The notes below the pieces were generated by a model. The model did no database searches and was not told the DNA's origin. It saw only the letters and a program-made list of their open reading frames with translations. From the NCBI RefSeq assembly GCF_012927045.1, contig NZ_JABBFW010000024.1, positions 1-64,000 of the forward strand: a stretch of DNA of 64,000 bases. The letters are read 5' to 3'. The DNA is from Azohydromonas caseinilytica (GTDB lineage: Bacteria; Pseudomonadota; Gammaproteobacteria; Burkholderiales; Burkholderiaceae_C). The translations under genes and the position numbers were made by a program. Shown here piece after piece: positions 52,479-61,286 of the stretch. Each line of letters begins with the position of its first letter. Positions within the stretch are counted from its first letter, which is position 1.

Positions 52479-52504
52479 GGCGGGACAACCCGAAGGAGAC
52501 AAGC

Positions 52505-53497
52505 ATGGACATCCACATTCCCCGCCGCACCGCGCTCGCTGCGGCCGTGGCCTGCACGGCGGCTGCGCTGGCCCTGCCGGCCCTGGGCCAGGCGGCATTC
52601 CCGAAGCAGAAGCCGATCACCCTGGTCGTGCCCTTCTCGCCGGGCGGCGGCAACGACATCCTGGCGCGCGCCGTCGCGCCGAAGCTGGGCCAGCTGCTGG
52701 GGCAGACCATCGTCATCGAGAACAAGCCCGGTGCCGGCGGCAACCTGGGCACCGAGCTGGTGGCGCGCGCCGAAGCCGACGGCTACACCCTGGTCATCGC
52801 CTCCAGCCAGGTGACGATGAATCCCTTCCTGGGCATGAAGGTGCCGTTCCGCATCGAGCGCGACTTCGAGCCCGTGGGCCGCATGGCTTCGGTGCCGCTG
52901 GTGCTGGTGAGCCATCCCGGCGAGCCCTACCGGACGCTGCAGGAGTTCATGGCCTACTCCCGGGCTCATCCCGGCAAGTTGAGCTACAGCAGCCCGGGCA
53001 ACGGCACGCCGCAGCACCTGGCCGGCGAGGTGTTCGCCAAGCTCAACAAGACCGAGATGCTGCACGTGCCCTACCGCGGCACGGGGCTGTCGGTCACGGA
53101 CCTGATCGCCGGGCAGGTGCAGGTCTCGTTCGCCACCTACGCCTCCGTGGCGCAGCACATCCAGGCGGGCAAGGTGCGCGCGCTGGGCATCGCGGGCCAG
53201 AAGCGCACGCCGCTCGCGCCGGAGCTGCCCACCTTCGGCGATGCCGGTCTGAAGCACTACGACGCCAGTCTCTGGTACAGCCTGCTGGCACCGGCCAGGA
53301 CGCCGCCGGACGTGGTGGCCCGGGTCAACGAGGCCATGGTGAGCGCGCTGAACGATCCGGCCGTGGCGAAGCAGCTTGCGCAGCAGGGCTTCGAGACGCA
53401 GCCTTCGACGCCCGCCGAGCTGAAGGTGTTCCTGGCCAGCGAACTCAAGCGCTGGGAGCGCGTCATCAACGACAACCACATCAAGGTGGCGCCATGA
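52505..53497 (+). CDS. Bug-family tripartite tricarboxylate transporter receptor
   Basis: A 330-residue periplasmic binding protein with a clear signal peptide (RRTALAAAVACTAAALALPALGQA). Mature landmarks of the Bug/TctC family: ITLVVPFSPGGGNDILARAV, GAGGNLGTELVARAEADGYT and HVPYRGTGLSVTDLIAGQVQ. It should capture an organic acid for a TctAB membrane pair, but no tctA or tctB is nearby; orphan Bug receptors are common in Burkholderiales. Inside a CoA-catabolic cluster, its ligand is probably the carboxylate to be degraded. Its stop overlaps the thioesterase start (ATGA). Confidence 0.93.
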   Translation: MDIHIPRRTALAAAVACTAAALALPALGQAAFPKQKPITLVVPFSPGGGNDILARAVAPKLGQLLGQTIVIENKPGAGGNLGTELVARAEADGYTLVIASSQVTMNPFLGMKVPFRIERDFEPVGRMASVPLVLVSHPGEPYRTLQEFMAYSRAHPGKLSYSSPGNGTPQHLAGEVFAKLNKTEMLHVPYRGTGLSVTDLIAGQVQVSFATYASVAQHIQAGKVRALGIAGQKRTPLAPELPTFGDAGLKHYDASLWYSLLAPARTPPDVVARVNEAMVSALNDPAVAKQLAQQGFETQPSTPAELKVFLASELKRWERVINDNHIKVAP

Positions 53498-53919
53498 TGG
53501 CGCCCGGCTTCGCGGATGCCCCGGGCGGCGCGGACAACCCGTTGCTGCAGCACCTGGGCATCGAGCTGGCCGAGGTCGCGGCCGGGCGGGCCGTGTTCCG
53601 CATCGACCTCGACCGCCGCCACCTCAACCGCCAGGGCAGCCTGCAGGGCGGCGTGGCCGCCACGCTGCTGGACGCGGCCTGCGGCTATGCCGGCCTCGTC
53701 GGCGCCGATGGGCAGCTGCAGGGCAACGCCGTGACGGTGATGCTCAACGTTGCCTACCTGCGCAAGGTGAGCCGTGGCCGGCTGCGCGCCACCGGCACGG
53801 TCACGCGCGCCGGCCGCTCGATGTACTTCGCCACCGGCGAGCTCGCGACCGAGTCGGGCGAGTTGATCGCCACCGCCCAGGGCGCCTTCAAGCGCAACTC
53901 CAACGCTTCGGGAGAGTGA
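53494..53919 (+). CDS. PaaI-type hotdog-fold acyl-CoA thioesterase
   Basis: A 141-residue hotdog-fold protein. HLNRQGSLQGGVAATLLDAA is the PaaI/YigI family active region (Asn, Gly-Gly and the catalytic Asp in LLDAA); NVAYLRKVSRGRLRATGTVT follows. It would hydrolyse an acyl-CoA, either releasing CoA from dead-end intermediates or finishing the pathway. Translational coupling to the Bug gene upstream and to the CoA-transferase downstream supports co-expression. Confidence 0.88.
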   Translation: MMAPGFADAPGGADNPLLQHLGIELAEVAAGRAVFRIDLDRRHLNRQGSLQGGVAATLLDAACGYAGLVGADGQLQGNAVTVMLNVAYLRKVSRGRLRATGTVTRAGRSMYFATGELATESGELIATAQGAFKRNSNASGE

Positions 53920-53921
53920 GC

Positions 53922-55148
53922 ATGCTGCGCAACGCGCTGGACGGGCTGACCGTCATCGACTTCACGCAGATCGGCGCCGGCCCCACCTGCACCATGCTGC
54001 TGGCCGACATGGGGGCCCGGGTGATCAAGATCGAACCCCCGGGCGGTGAGCTCGGCCGCGGCCTGGGGCCGGGCTGGATCGGCGAGGACGCCGCACTGTT
54101 CCACGGTTTCAACCGCAACAAGCTCGGCGTGGCGCTGGACCTCAAGAGCGCGCAGGGCCTGGCGGTGGCGCGGCGGCTCATCGCCGAGGCGGACATCGTG
54201 GTGGAGAGCATGCGCCCCGGCGTGATGGCGCGGCTGGGGCTGGGTGCGGAGGCGCTCCTCCAGGCGCACCCGGGCCTGGTCTACTGTTCCATCTCCGCCT
54301 ATGGGCAGACCGGTCCCTGTGCCGGGAACGCGGGCGTGGACGGCATCATCCAGGCCGACTCCGGGTTGATGAGCCTGGTCGGGCTGGAGGGCGCGGAGCC
54401 CTGCAAGGTGCAGGCCCCGGTGGTGGACGTGATGACGGGCTACGTCGCGGCCATGGCGGTGCTGGCCAAGCTGGCGCAGCGCGCCCGTGACGGGCAGGGC
54501 GGCCACCTGGACGTGAACCTGCTGAACTCGGCGCTGGCGCTGCAGCAGTCCTCGCTCACGAGCTGGCTCGCGGACGGCGTCCTGCCGGAGCGCGTGGGCA
54601 GTGCCGCGCCGTACTCGGCGCCGAACCAGGCGTTCCAGACCCGCGACGGCTGGGTGATGGTCGCGGCCTACATGCCCGAGCGCTGGAAGCGGCTGTGCGA
54701 GCTGCTGGGGCTGCCGCATCTGGCCACCGACGCGCGCTTCGCCACCTCGCCGCTGCGCGTGGCCCACCGGCAGGCGCTGGTGCCGCTGCTGGCGGCGGTG
54801 TTCAGGACCCGCGGCACCGACGAGTGGCTGGCGCTGCTGGGCGCGGCCGACATCCTGTGCGCGCGCGTGGCCACCTACGAGGACGTGGCCGAGCACCCGC
54901 AGGCGGCGGCCAACGGCATGCTGACCGAAGTGCGGCATGCACGGCACGGCACCATCCGCATGCCCGGCTTCCCGGTCAACAGCGCGCAGGCCAATGCGTG
55001 TCCGCATCGCGCCGCGCCGGCGTGCGGGCAGGACACGCGGCAGGTGCTGCGGGACTGCGGGTTCAGCGACGAGGACATCGCGGCGCTGCAGGCGTCCCGG
55101 GCGGTGCACTGTGCCGAGGCGGCCGGTGCCGCGCTCACGCCGCCTTGA
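53922..55148 (+). CDS. CaiB/BaiF family CoA-transferase
   Basis: A 408-residue class III CoA-transferase. Landmarks: VIDFTQIGAGPTCTMLLADM with the start of the Rossmann-like domain, GARVIKIEPPGGELGRG, FNRNKLGVALDLK and GVDGIIQADSGLMSL. The catalytic Asp of the family fits in that last region (G-x-D). It would activate an imported acid by moving CoA from a donor such as succinyl-CoA. It is the last gene of the plus-strand cluster; its 3' end overlaps the converging LysR gene by 14 bp. GTG 53916 is an alternative start two codons upstream. Confidence 0.92.
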   Translation: MLRNALDGLTVIDFTQIGAGPTCTMLLADMGARVIKIEPPGGELGRGLGPGWIGEDAALFHGFNRNKLGVALDLKSAQGLAVARRLIAEADIVVESMRPGVMARLGLGAEALLQAHPGLVYCSISAYGQTGPCAGNAGVDGIIQADSGLMSLVGLEGAEPCKVQAPVVDVMTGYVAAMAVLAKLAQRARDGQGGHLDVNLLNSALALQQSSLTSWLADGVLPERVGSAAPYSAPNQAFQTRDGWVMVAAYMPERWKRLCELLGLPHLATDARFATSPLRVAHRQALVPLLAAVFRTRGTDEWLALLGAADILCARVATYEDVAEHPQAAANGMLTEVRHARHGTIRMPGFPVNSAQANACPHRAAPACGQDTRQVLRDCGFSDEDIAALQASRAVHCAEAAGAALTPP

Positions 55149-56028
55149 ACTGCTCCAGCAGCCACAGCCGGAACGTCCTCATGCTGGTCGTTTCCTCGCG
55201 GTGCGCGGGCGTGAGCAGGTAGTAGGTGTAGTCGCCCATGTTCACGGTCCGCTTGAAGGGCATGGCGAGGCGGCCGTCTTGCAAGTCCCTCTCGACCAGG
55301 AAGCGCTGGGCGATGGCCACGCCCTGGCCTTCGACAGCTGCCGCGTAGCTCATGGCGGAGCTTTCGTAGGTCATGCCGGCGCGGGCATCGACCTGCTCGG
55401 CCGCACCGGCCGCCTCCAGCCAGTGGCCCCAGTCGTCGGGCCGGGCGCTGCTGTGCAGCAGCGTGTGGTGCGCCAGGTCGGCCGGGCGCTTCAGCTTGGG
55501 GCCTGCCTTGAGCAGCGACGGGCTGGCCACCGGCACCAGCACGTTGTCCACCAGGCGGACCGTGTGACTGCCGGGCCAGTGGCCGTCGCCCAGGCGGATC
55601 GCGCCGTCGATGTCCTCCTTGCGGAAGTCCACCGGCTCCAGCGAGGCCTTGAGCAACACCTCGATGTCGGGATGCGCGGCATGGAAACCCGAGAGCCGCG
55701 GGATCAGCCAGCGCATGGCAAAGGTGGTGTAGGCGCGGATCTTGAGCTGCTTGCGCTGGCGCCTGCGCTGGAGCTTGCGCGTGGCTTCGCGCAGCACCTC
55801 GATGGCGCGCGTGACCGCGCGGTAGTAGTCCTGGCCTTGGCGGGTCAGCGACACCTGGCGATGGCCGCGGGTGAAGAGCTGCACCCCCAGCGCGTCTTCC
55901 AGCGTCTTGATCTGGCGGCTGACGGCGCCTGGCGTCACGTGCAGCTCGTCGGCCGCCAGCGTGATGCTCATGTGGCGCGCGGCCGCCTCGAACGCGCGCA
56001 CGGCATTGAGCGGTGGGAGGCGGTCCAT
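55135..56028 (-). CDS. LysR-family regulator, GcvA-like
   Basis: A 297-residue transcription regulator. The N-terminal winged helix-turn-helix is LPPLNAVRAFEAAARHMSIT followed by ADELHVTPGAVSRQIKTLED, the GcvA subgroup pattern. The substrate-binding domain carries TTFAMRWLIPRLSGFHAAHP and DGAIRLGDGHWPG. It is the last gene of the minus-strand D-amino-acid operon (38 bp after the FAD oxidase gene), so it may autoregulate that operon. It could also control the converging CoA cluster. The inducer is unknown. Confidence 0.9.
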   Translation of the reverse strand: MDRLPPLNAVRAFEAAARHMSITLAADELHVTPGAVSRQIKTLEDALGVQLFTRGHRQVSLTRQGQDYYRAVTRAIEVLREATRKLQRRRQRKQLKIRAYTTFAMRWLIPRLSGFHAAHPDIEVLLKASLEPVDFRKEDIDGAIRLGDGHWPGSHTVRLVDNVLVPVASPSLLKAGPKLKRPADLAHHTLLHSSARPDDWGHWLEAAGAAEQVDARAGMTYESSAMSYAAAVEGQGVAIAQRFLVERDLQDGRLAMPFKRTVNMGDYTYYLLTPAHREETTSMRTFRLWLLEQFKAA

Positions 56029-56066
56029 GGCCGTGACCGTAGGCCTGGATCGAGGGGGTGTCGGCC

Positions 56067-57194
56067 TCAGCGCAGCCGCCCGGGCGACAGCGCCCGCCCG
56101 TCCACTCCCTGGGCCGCGAGCGGTTCCGGCAAGGGCTCGCCCAGCAGCAGGCTGCGCGCGAGCAGCGCCGCCCCGGGCGCGCTCTGGATGCCGTAGCCGC
56201 CCTGCGCGGCCAGCCAGAAGAAGCCTTCGCACTGGCCGTCCCAGCCGATCACCATGTCCCCGTCGGCCACGAAGGAGCGCAGGCCGGCCCAGGTCCGGCC
56301 CGGGCGCCGGATGCTCATGGTGGTGGCCTGCTCGATGCGGTAGATGCCCAGGGCCACGTCCAGCTCCTCCGGCACCACGTCGTGCGGCGCGACCGGGTCG
56401 GCGTTGGCGGGCGAGCCCAGCAACTGGCCGGCGTCGGGCTTGAAGTAGTAGCTCTCGTCGATGCCCACCACCGCCGGCCAGCGGCTGGCGTCCACGCCTG
56501 CGGGCGGCGAGAAGGTGAAGGCGCTGCGGCGCCGCGGCTCCAGCCCGATCGGGCGTGCGCCCGCCAGGGTGGCGATCACGTCGGCCCAGGCACCGGCCGC
56601 GTTGACGACGTGGCGGGCGCGCACTTCCTCCCCGTCGGCCAGGCGCAGCGTCCACATGCCGCCGCCGCGCGACAGCGCCACGACCTCGGCAGGGTTGCGC
56701 ACCTGGCCGCCGTGCTGGCGCAGCCCGCGCAGGTAGCCCTGGTGCAGCGCGTGCACGTCGATGTCGCTGGCGCTGTCCTCGGCCAGGCCCGCGCCGGTGG
56801 CCTCCGGGCGCAGGCAGGGCACCATGGCCAGCATCTCGTCGCGGCTCACCCGGCGCACGCCGCCACCGCGCTCGGACAGCTCGCGCCAGGCTGCCTCCAG
56901 CAGCTCGCCCTGGTCGGGCTGGGCCACGTGCAGCACGCCGCGCGGCGCCAGCAGCGGCTCGGCCCCGAACACCGGCGCCGGCGCGTCGAAGAAGGCGCGG
57001 CTGGCGCGCGTGAGGGCGCGGATCGCGGGCGTGCCGTAGCTCTCCATGAACAGCGCCGCGGAGCGGCCGGTGGTGTGGTAGCCCGGCTGGCTCTCGCGCT
57101 CCAGCAGCAGCACGGACGCCCGTGCCGAAATTTCATAGGCGGCCGAGGCGCCGGCGATGCCGGCACCGATGACGGCGAAATCGAAGGTGTCCAT
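56067..57194 (-). CDS. FAD-dependent oxidoreductase, D-amino-acid oxidase/dehydrogenase-like
   Basis: A 375-residue DAO-fold flavoprotein. The N-terminal dinucleotide motif is FAVIGAGIAGASAAYEISAR, then the GYHTTGRSAALFMESYG loop that is common in glycine/D-amino-acid oxidases, VVNAAGAWAD, and a C-terminal FAD region, FWLAAQGGYGIQSAPGAALL. It would oxidise an amine or D-amino acid to an imine. No signal peptide is present. It starts 4 bp after the amidase gene, so its substrate may be the amidase product. Broad D-amino-acid specificity is inference. Confidence 0.88.
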   Translation of the reverse strand: MDTFDFAVIGAGIAGASAAYEISARASVLLLERESQPGYHTTGRSAALFMESYGTPAIRALTRASRAFFDAPAPVFGAEPLLAPRGVLHVAQPDQGELLEAAWRELSERGGGVRRVSRDEMLAMVPCLRPEATGAGLAEDSASDIDVHALHQGYLRGLRQHGGQVRNPAEVVALSRGGGMWTLRLADGEEVRARHVVNAAGAWADVIATLAGARPIGLEPRRRSAFTFSPPAGVDASRWPAVVGIDESYYFKPDAGQLLGSPANADPVAPHDVVPEELDVALGIYRIEQATTMSIRRPGRTWAGLRSFVADGDMVIGWDGQCEGFFWLAAQGGYGIQSAPGAALLARSLLLGEPLPEPLAAQGVDGRALSPGRLR

Positions 57195-57198
57195 GGCT

Positions 57199-58716
57199 TC
57201 AGACCGCCGAGGCGGTGCCGGTGGAGGTGGCACCGTGCAGCGGCGGCGCGGTGACGATGGAGTCCAGCGCCGGCTCGGCACGGCGCAGGCGGCGCACGTC
57301 GGGCACCGGACGCCGCAGCGCTTCGATGCCGTTGAAAGCCTGCTCCATCGCGTGCGCCACGCCCAGCGTGTGGCGGTCGGCGCGGAAGCGGCCGACGATC
57401 TGCAGCCCGAAGGGCAGGCCGGCGCGGTCGGTGCCGCAGGGCAGGCTCAGCGAGGGGTGCGTGGTGAGCGTGGTGACGTAGGTCAGCGACAGCCAGCGGT
57501 AGTAGTTCTCCTGCGCCTGCCCGTTGATGGTGGCGGCATGCGGCAGCGTCCACGGGAAGGGCGGCACCGGCGTCGTGGGCGCCAGGATCACGTCCACGTC
57601 GCGGAAGGCAGCCTGGAAGCGCGCCAGGATGCGCGTCTGCTCGGCCTGGGCCCAGGCGCAGTCCAGCAGCCGCATGGCCGCGCCCATCTCGAAGTTGGCG
57701 CGCGGATTGGGCCCCAGGCTCTGCGGGTCGCGCTCGTAGGCCTCGCGCATGCCGGCGACGAAGGCCTCGGCGCGCAGCACGTCGAAGCAGCGGTGCACCT
57801 CGCCCAGGTCCAGCGCCAGCGGCTCGCAGCTGCGGAAGAGCGGCCGCATGGCACTGATCTTTTCCCGGAACAGGGCGCGGATGCCGTCGTCCACGGCGCA
57901 GGCGCCGAAGTCCTCGGTGTAGCCCACGCGCAGGCCGCCCAGGTCCACGTCCTGCGGGCACAGGAAGCTCAACGGGTCGAGCTCGTAGGTGAGCGGGTCG
58001 GCGGCCGAGAGCCCGGCCGAGGCCGCGAGCTGCAGGCAGGCATCAGCCACGGTGCGGCCCATGGGACCGACCACGGAGATCGGCGTCCAGCCCAGGGGCT
58101 TGCGCGAGCTGGGCACCACGCCGGGCGAAGGCCTGAAGCCCACCACGCCGCACTTGGCGGCCGGAATGCGCAGCGAGCCGCCGGTGTCGGAGCCGGTGCA
58201 CACCGGCAGCAGGTCCAGCGCCAGCGCCGCGGCCGAGCCGCCCGAGGAGCCACCGGCGTTGAGGTTGGGGTCGAAGGGGTTGCCGGTGGCGCCCCAGACC
58301 GGATTGCGCGTGTTCGCGCCCGCGCCCATCTCGGGCACGTTGGTCTTGCCCGCCACGATGGCGCCGGCCGCGCGCAGCCGTGCCACCAGCACGTTGTCGG
58401 CCGCCGGCACGTTGCCGCGGTGGATGGGCGAGCCGTAGGTGGTCAGCAGCCCGGCGGTTTCCTCCAGGTCCTTCACGCCCAGCGGCAGGCCGTGCAGCAG
58501 GCCCAGCGTCTCGCCTCGCATCACCGCCTGCTCGGCGGCGCGGGCCTCGGCGCGGGCACGCTCGAAGCAGGTGGCGGTGACGGCGTTGACGTAGGGGTTC
58601 ACCGCCTCGATGCGCGCGATGCACGCCTCCAGCAGCTCCACCGGGGAGAGCTGCCGCGCGCCGATGCGTCGGCGCATCTCGACGGCGGTGAGGGATGTGA
58701 TGTCGGGGTGCTGCAT
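57199..58716 (-). CDS. amidase signature family hydrolase
   Basis: A 505-residue amidase. The Ser-cisSer-Lys triad is visible: K82 in GLPLGVKDLEETAG, Ser 157/158 in NAGGSSGGSAAALA and the nucleophile S181 in TGSDTGGSLRIPAA. TKTNVPEM-like segment GKTNVPEMGAGANTRNPVWG and a long C-terminal domain agree with the family's normal length. It lacks the GatA partner genes gatB/gatC, so it is catabolic. In this operon it may hydrolyse an N-acyl or amide derivative of a D-amino acid before oxidation or deamination (inference). ATG 58716 begins MQHPDITSLT. Confidence 0.9.
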   Translation of the reverse strand: MQHPDITSLTAVEMRRRIGARQLSPVELLEACIARIEAVNPYVNAVTATCFERARAEARAAEQAVMRGETLGLLHGLPLGVKDLEETAGLLTTYGSPIHRGNVPAADNVLVARLRAAGAIVAGKTNVPEMGAGANTRNPVWGATGNPFDPNLNAGGSSGGSAAALALDLLPVCTGSDTGGSLRIPAAKCGVVGFRPSPGVVPSSRKPLGWTPISVVGPMGRTVADACLQLAASAGLSAADPLTYELDPLSFLCPQDVDLGGLRVGYTEDFGACAVDDGIRALFREKISAMRPLFRSCEPLALDLGEVHRCFDVLRAEAFVAGMREAYERDPQSLGPNPRANFEMGAAMRLLDCAWAQAEQTRILARFQAAFRDVDVILAPTTPVPPFPWTLPHAATINGQAQENYYRWLSLTYVTTLTTHPSLSLPCGTDRAGLPFGLQIVGRFRADRHTLGVAHAMEQAFNGIEALRRPVPDVRRLRRAEPALDSIVTAPPLHGATSTGTASAV

Positions 58717-58789
58717 GCGCTTGTCTTCCTTGGGTTTTATGTGGGTTGGCCCAGGCCGCGGGCGGCACCCGGCGGCCTGTCGCAAAGGC

Positions 58790-59773
58790 TCAGTCGGCCG
58801 TGATGTGGGCGCGCTGGGCAGTCTCGCGCATCAGCGGCAGCTCCTTCCGGATCAGCGCCTCGACGGCCGCGCCGTTCTGGTAGCCCGGCTCGAAGCCACT
58901 GGCCACGAGCTTGTCGCGCACCTCCGGTTGCGCCATCACCTCCGACAGCGCCTGCTCCAGTTTTGCTTTCACCGCGGGCGGCAGGCCGCGCGGCGCCACG
59001 ACGGCCAGCCAGGTGTCGGCGTCCAGGTTGTAGCCGCTCTCGGCGAAGGTCGGCACCTCGGGCAGCAGCGCCGAGCGCCTGGCCGTGGTCACGGCGATGG
59101 CCTTGATCTTGCCGCCCTTGAGCTGCGGGATCGCGGCGGCGACCGTGTCCACGGCAAAGGGCACCTGTCCGCCCATCAGGTCCGTCATGGCGGGTGCGCT
59201 GCCCTTGTAGGGCACGTGCATGAGCTGGGTGCCGGTGACGTGCGCCAGCAGCTCGCCGGTGAAGTGCGCCGTCGAGCCGTTGCCGAAGGAGGCGAAGGCC
59301 AACTTGCCGGGCGAGGCCTTGGCCAGGGCCACGAACTCCTTGGGCGTGTTGGCGGGCACGTCCTTGTGGGCCAGCAGGATCAGCCCGGTGCGGGCCAGCA
59401 GGCCGACCGGCTCGAAGCTCTTGACCGGGTCGTAGGGCAGCTTGGGCTGGATGGCCGGATTGACCGTGAAAGTCGTCCCGGAGCTCACCAGCAGGGTGTG
59501 CCCGTCGGGCGGCGCCTTGGCGACGAAGCTGGCGCCGATGACGGTGCCCGCGCCGGCGCGGTTGTCGGCCATCACCGGCTGGCCGAGCTTGGCCTCCAGG
59601 GCCTTGGCCAGCAGCCGCCCGGCCACGTCGGTGGCGCCCCCGGGCGGGAACGGGATCACCAGCTGGATCGGCTTCGACGGATAGGGCGCATCGGCCGCCC
59701 AGGCGCTGCCCAGCGGGGCCGCGAGCGTCACGGCCGCCAGGGCGGTACGGGCGAGAAGGGAAGTGGATTTCAT
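58790..59773 (-). CDS. Bug-family tripartite tricarboxylate transporter receptor
   Basis: A 327-residue periplasmic receptor with signal peptide (LLARTALAAVTLAAPLGSAWA). Family landmarks: IQLVIPFPPGGATDVAGRLL, AGAGTVIGASFVAKAPPDGH and LMHVPYKGSAPAMTDLMGGQ. It differs clearly from the other Bug protein at 52505-53497, so the two are not a recent duplication. Lying between dsdA and the amidase gene, it likely binds the compound those enzymes degrade, perhaps an amino-acid amide or N-acyl amino acid. No transporter membrane genes are nearby. Confidence 0.92.
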   Translation of the reverse strand: MKSTSLLARTALAAVTLAAPLGSAWAADAPYPSKPIQLVIPFPPGGATDVAGRLLAKALEAKLGQPVMADNRAGAGTVIGASFVAKAPPDGHTLLVSSGTTFTVNPAIQPKLPYDPVKSFEPVGLLARTGLILLAHKDVPANTPKEFVALAKASPGKLAFASFGNGSTAHFTGELLAHVTGTQLMHVPYKGSAPAMTDLMGGQVPFAVDTVAAAIPQLKGGKIKAIAVTTARRSALLPEVPTFAESGYNLDADTWLAVVAPRGLPPAVKAKLEQALSEVMAQPEVRDKLVASGFEPGYQNGAAVEALIRKELPLMRETAQRAHITAD

Positions 59774-59810
59774 GGGCGTTCCTCGGGCTCGGGATGGTTG
59801 GGGAAGGAAC

Positions 59811-61193
59811 TCAGGGCCGCGCCGCGGCGTCCCGGCCGCGCGCCAGGAAGCGCGCGTACTCGTCCTGGGGCACGAACAGGCCCCCGGTGGTCCACGCGAT
59901 GTGCGTGGCCGCGGCCATGTGCGCCTGCAGGCCGTGCCGCTCCAGGTAGGCCTGGCCCGCGGCGGTGTCGCGCAGCATCGCGGGGCCGGAGAAGCCGGCC
60001 GCGGCCGAGGGCTCGATGTGCAGCTCCTCGCTGACGGCCGCGGCATGCAGCAGCCGGAACAGCGTCTCGTCCTCGACGGTGTAGACGCCGCCCAGCAGCG
60101 GGCCCGCGACCTCGGCCGCCAGCTCCGAGGCGCACGGCACGGCCAGCCCGTCGGCCTCGGTGCGGTTGTCCAGGCCCACGTCGTAGACGGACGGCTGGTC
60201 GCCCAGGAACTCGAAGCCCGGTGTGCCGGCCAGCATCTGCAGCAGGAAGCAGGGCGAGCGCGTCGGCTCCGCGAAGAAGCAGTGCACGTGCGGCCCGAAG
60301 AGCTGCGCCAGCCCGAAGGCGATGCCGCCCGGCGCCCCGCCCACGCCGCAAGGCAGGTACACGAACAGCGGGTGCTGCGCGTCCACGCGCCGGCCCAGCG
60401 CCGCCAGCTGCCGCGCCAGGTGCGGCGCCGCGGCGGCGTAGCCCAGGAACAGCGAGCGTGAGCGCTCGTCGTCCACGAAGTGGCAGGCCGGGTCGGAGAG
60501 CGCGGCGCGGCGGCCCGCGGCCACGGCCTCGGCGTAGTCGCCGGCGTGCTCGACCACCTCCACGCCACGGGCGCGCAGCCGTGCCTTCTTCCACTCCTTG
60601 GCGTCGGCCGACATGTGCACCACGGCCCGGAAGCCCAGTGCCGAGGCCATCACGCCGATGGCCAGGCCCAGGTTGCCGGTGGAGCCCACCGCCACCTGGT
60701 GCCGGGCGAACAGCGCGCGCGCCGCCGGCTCGGCCAGCACGCGGTAGTCGCCGTCCAGCGCCAGCAGGCCATGGCGCAGCGCCAGCCCTTCGGCGTGCTC
60801 CAGCACCTCGTGGATGCCGCCACGGGCCTTGACGGAGCCGGCCACCGGCAGGCCGTGATCGGCCTTCACCAGCAGGGTGCCGAAGTCCTGCGGGATGCCG
60901 AGCGCGCGCTGCAGCCGGGGGACCGGCAGCAGCTCGGATTCGATGACACCGTCCCGGACCTGCAGCTCCGGGAACAGGCGCGCGAGCAAGGGCGCGAAGC
61001 GGCGCCAGCGCGCCACGGTGGCCTCGACATCAAGCTGGCTAATGCCCGCGCCGGCTTCCGACCAAGCCGTGTGCCTGGATGAAGACGCCGTCCACAACAC
61101 CGGCTCACCGCGCTTCAGCGCTTGCAGATCGAAGAGCGGCTGGTCGGAGGAGGTGTTCTGCGCCGTGGAAGTGGCTGGAGGCAGGTGCGGCAT
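59811..61193 (-). CDS. dsdA: D-serine ammonia-lyase
   Basis: A 460-residue fold-type II PLP enzyme that converts D-serine to pyruvate and ammonia. PLP-binding K122 lies in [18 protein letters not shown]; phosphate-binding [13 protein letters not shown] and [20 protein letters not shown] follow, as do [15 protein letters not shown] and [14 protein letters not shown] at the C-terminus, all DsdA hallmarks. ATG 61193 is the likely start. It heads a five-gene minus-strand operon and is divergent from a LysR gene, as dsdA is from dsdC in enterobacteria. Confidence 0.95.
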   Translation of the reverse strand: MPHLPPATSTAQNTSSDQPLFDLQALKRGEPVLWTASSSRHTAWSEAGAGISQLDVEATVARWRRFAPLLARLFPELQVRDGVIESELLPVPRLQRALGIPQDFGTLLVKADHGLPVAGSVKARGGIHEVLEHAEGLALRHGLLALDGDYRVLAEPAARALFARHQVAVGSTGNLGLAIGVMASALGFRAVVHMSADAKEWKKARLRARGVEVVEHAGDYAEAVAAGRRAALSDPACHFVDDERSRSLFLGYAAAAPHLARQLAALGRRVDAQHPLFVYLPCGVGGAPGGIAFGLAQLFGPHVHCFFAEPTRSPCFLLQMLAGTPGFEFLGDQPSVYDVGLDNRTEADGLAVPCASELAAEVAGPLLGGVYTVEDETLFRLLHAAAVSEELHIEPSAAAGFSGPAMLRDTAAGQAYLERHGLQAHMAAATHIAWTTGGLFVPQDEYARFLARGRDAAARP

Positions 61194-61286
61194 GGGGCGT
61201 CTCGGGCATTGTCTGGTCCCGCCATGGTGAGCTGCCCGAGGCCGCGGCACAAAGCATTTATATTGGCCCTGTCATTAGTCTCATTG
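61194..61286. promoter_or_regulatory. divergent dsdA-LysR control region with perfect inverted repeat
   Basis: The 93-bp divergent region carries the perfect inverted repeat CTCGGGCA (61201-61208) and TGCCCGAG (61233-61240), centre-to-centre 32 bp apart, on the dsdA side. On the LysR side is an AT-rich segment with TATATT (61259-61264), a candidate -10 for the plus-strand gene. The palindrome is a plausible binding site for the divergent LysR protein. Confidence 0.5.
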
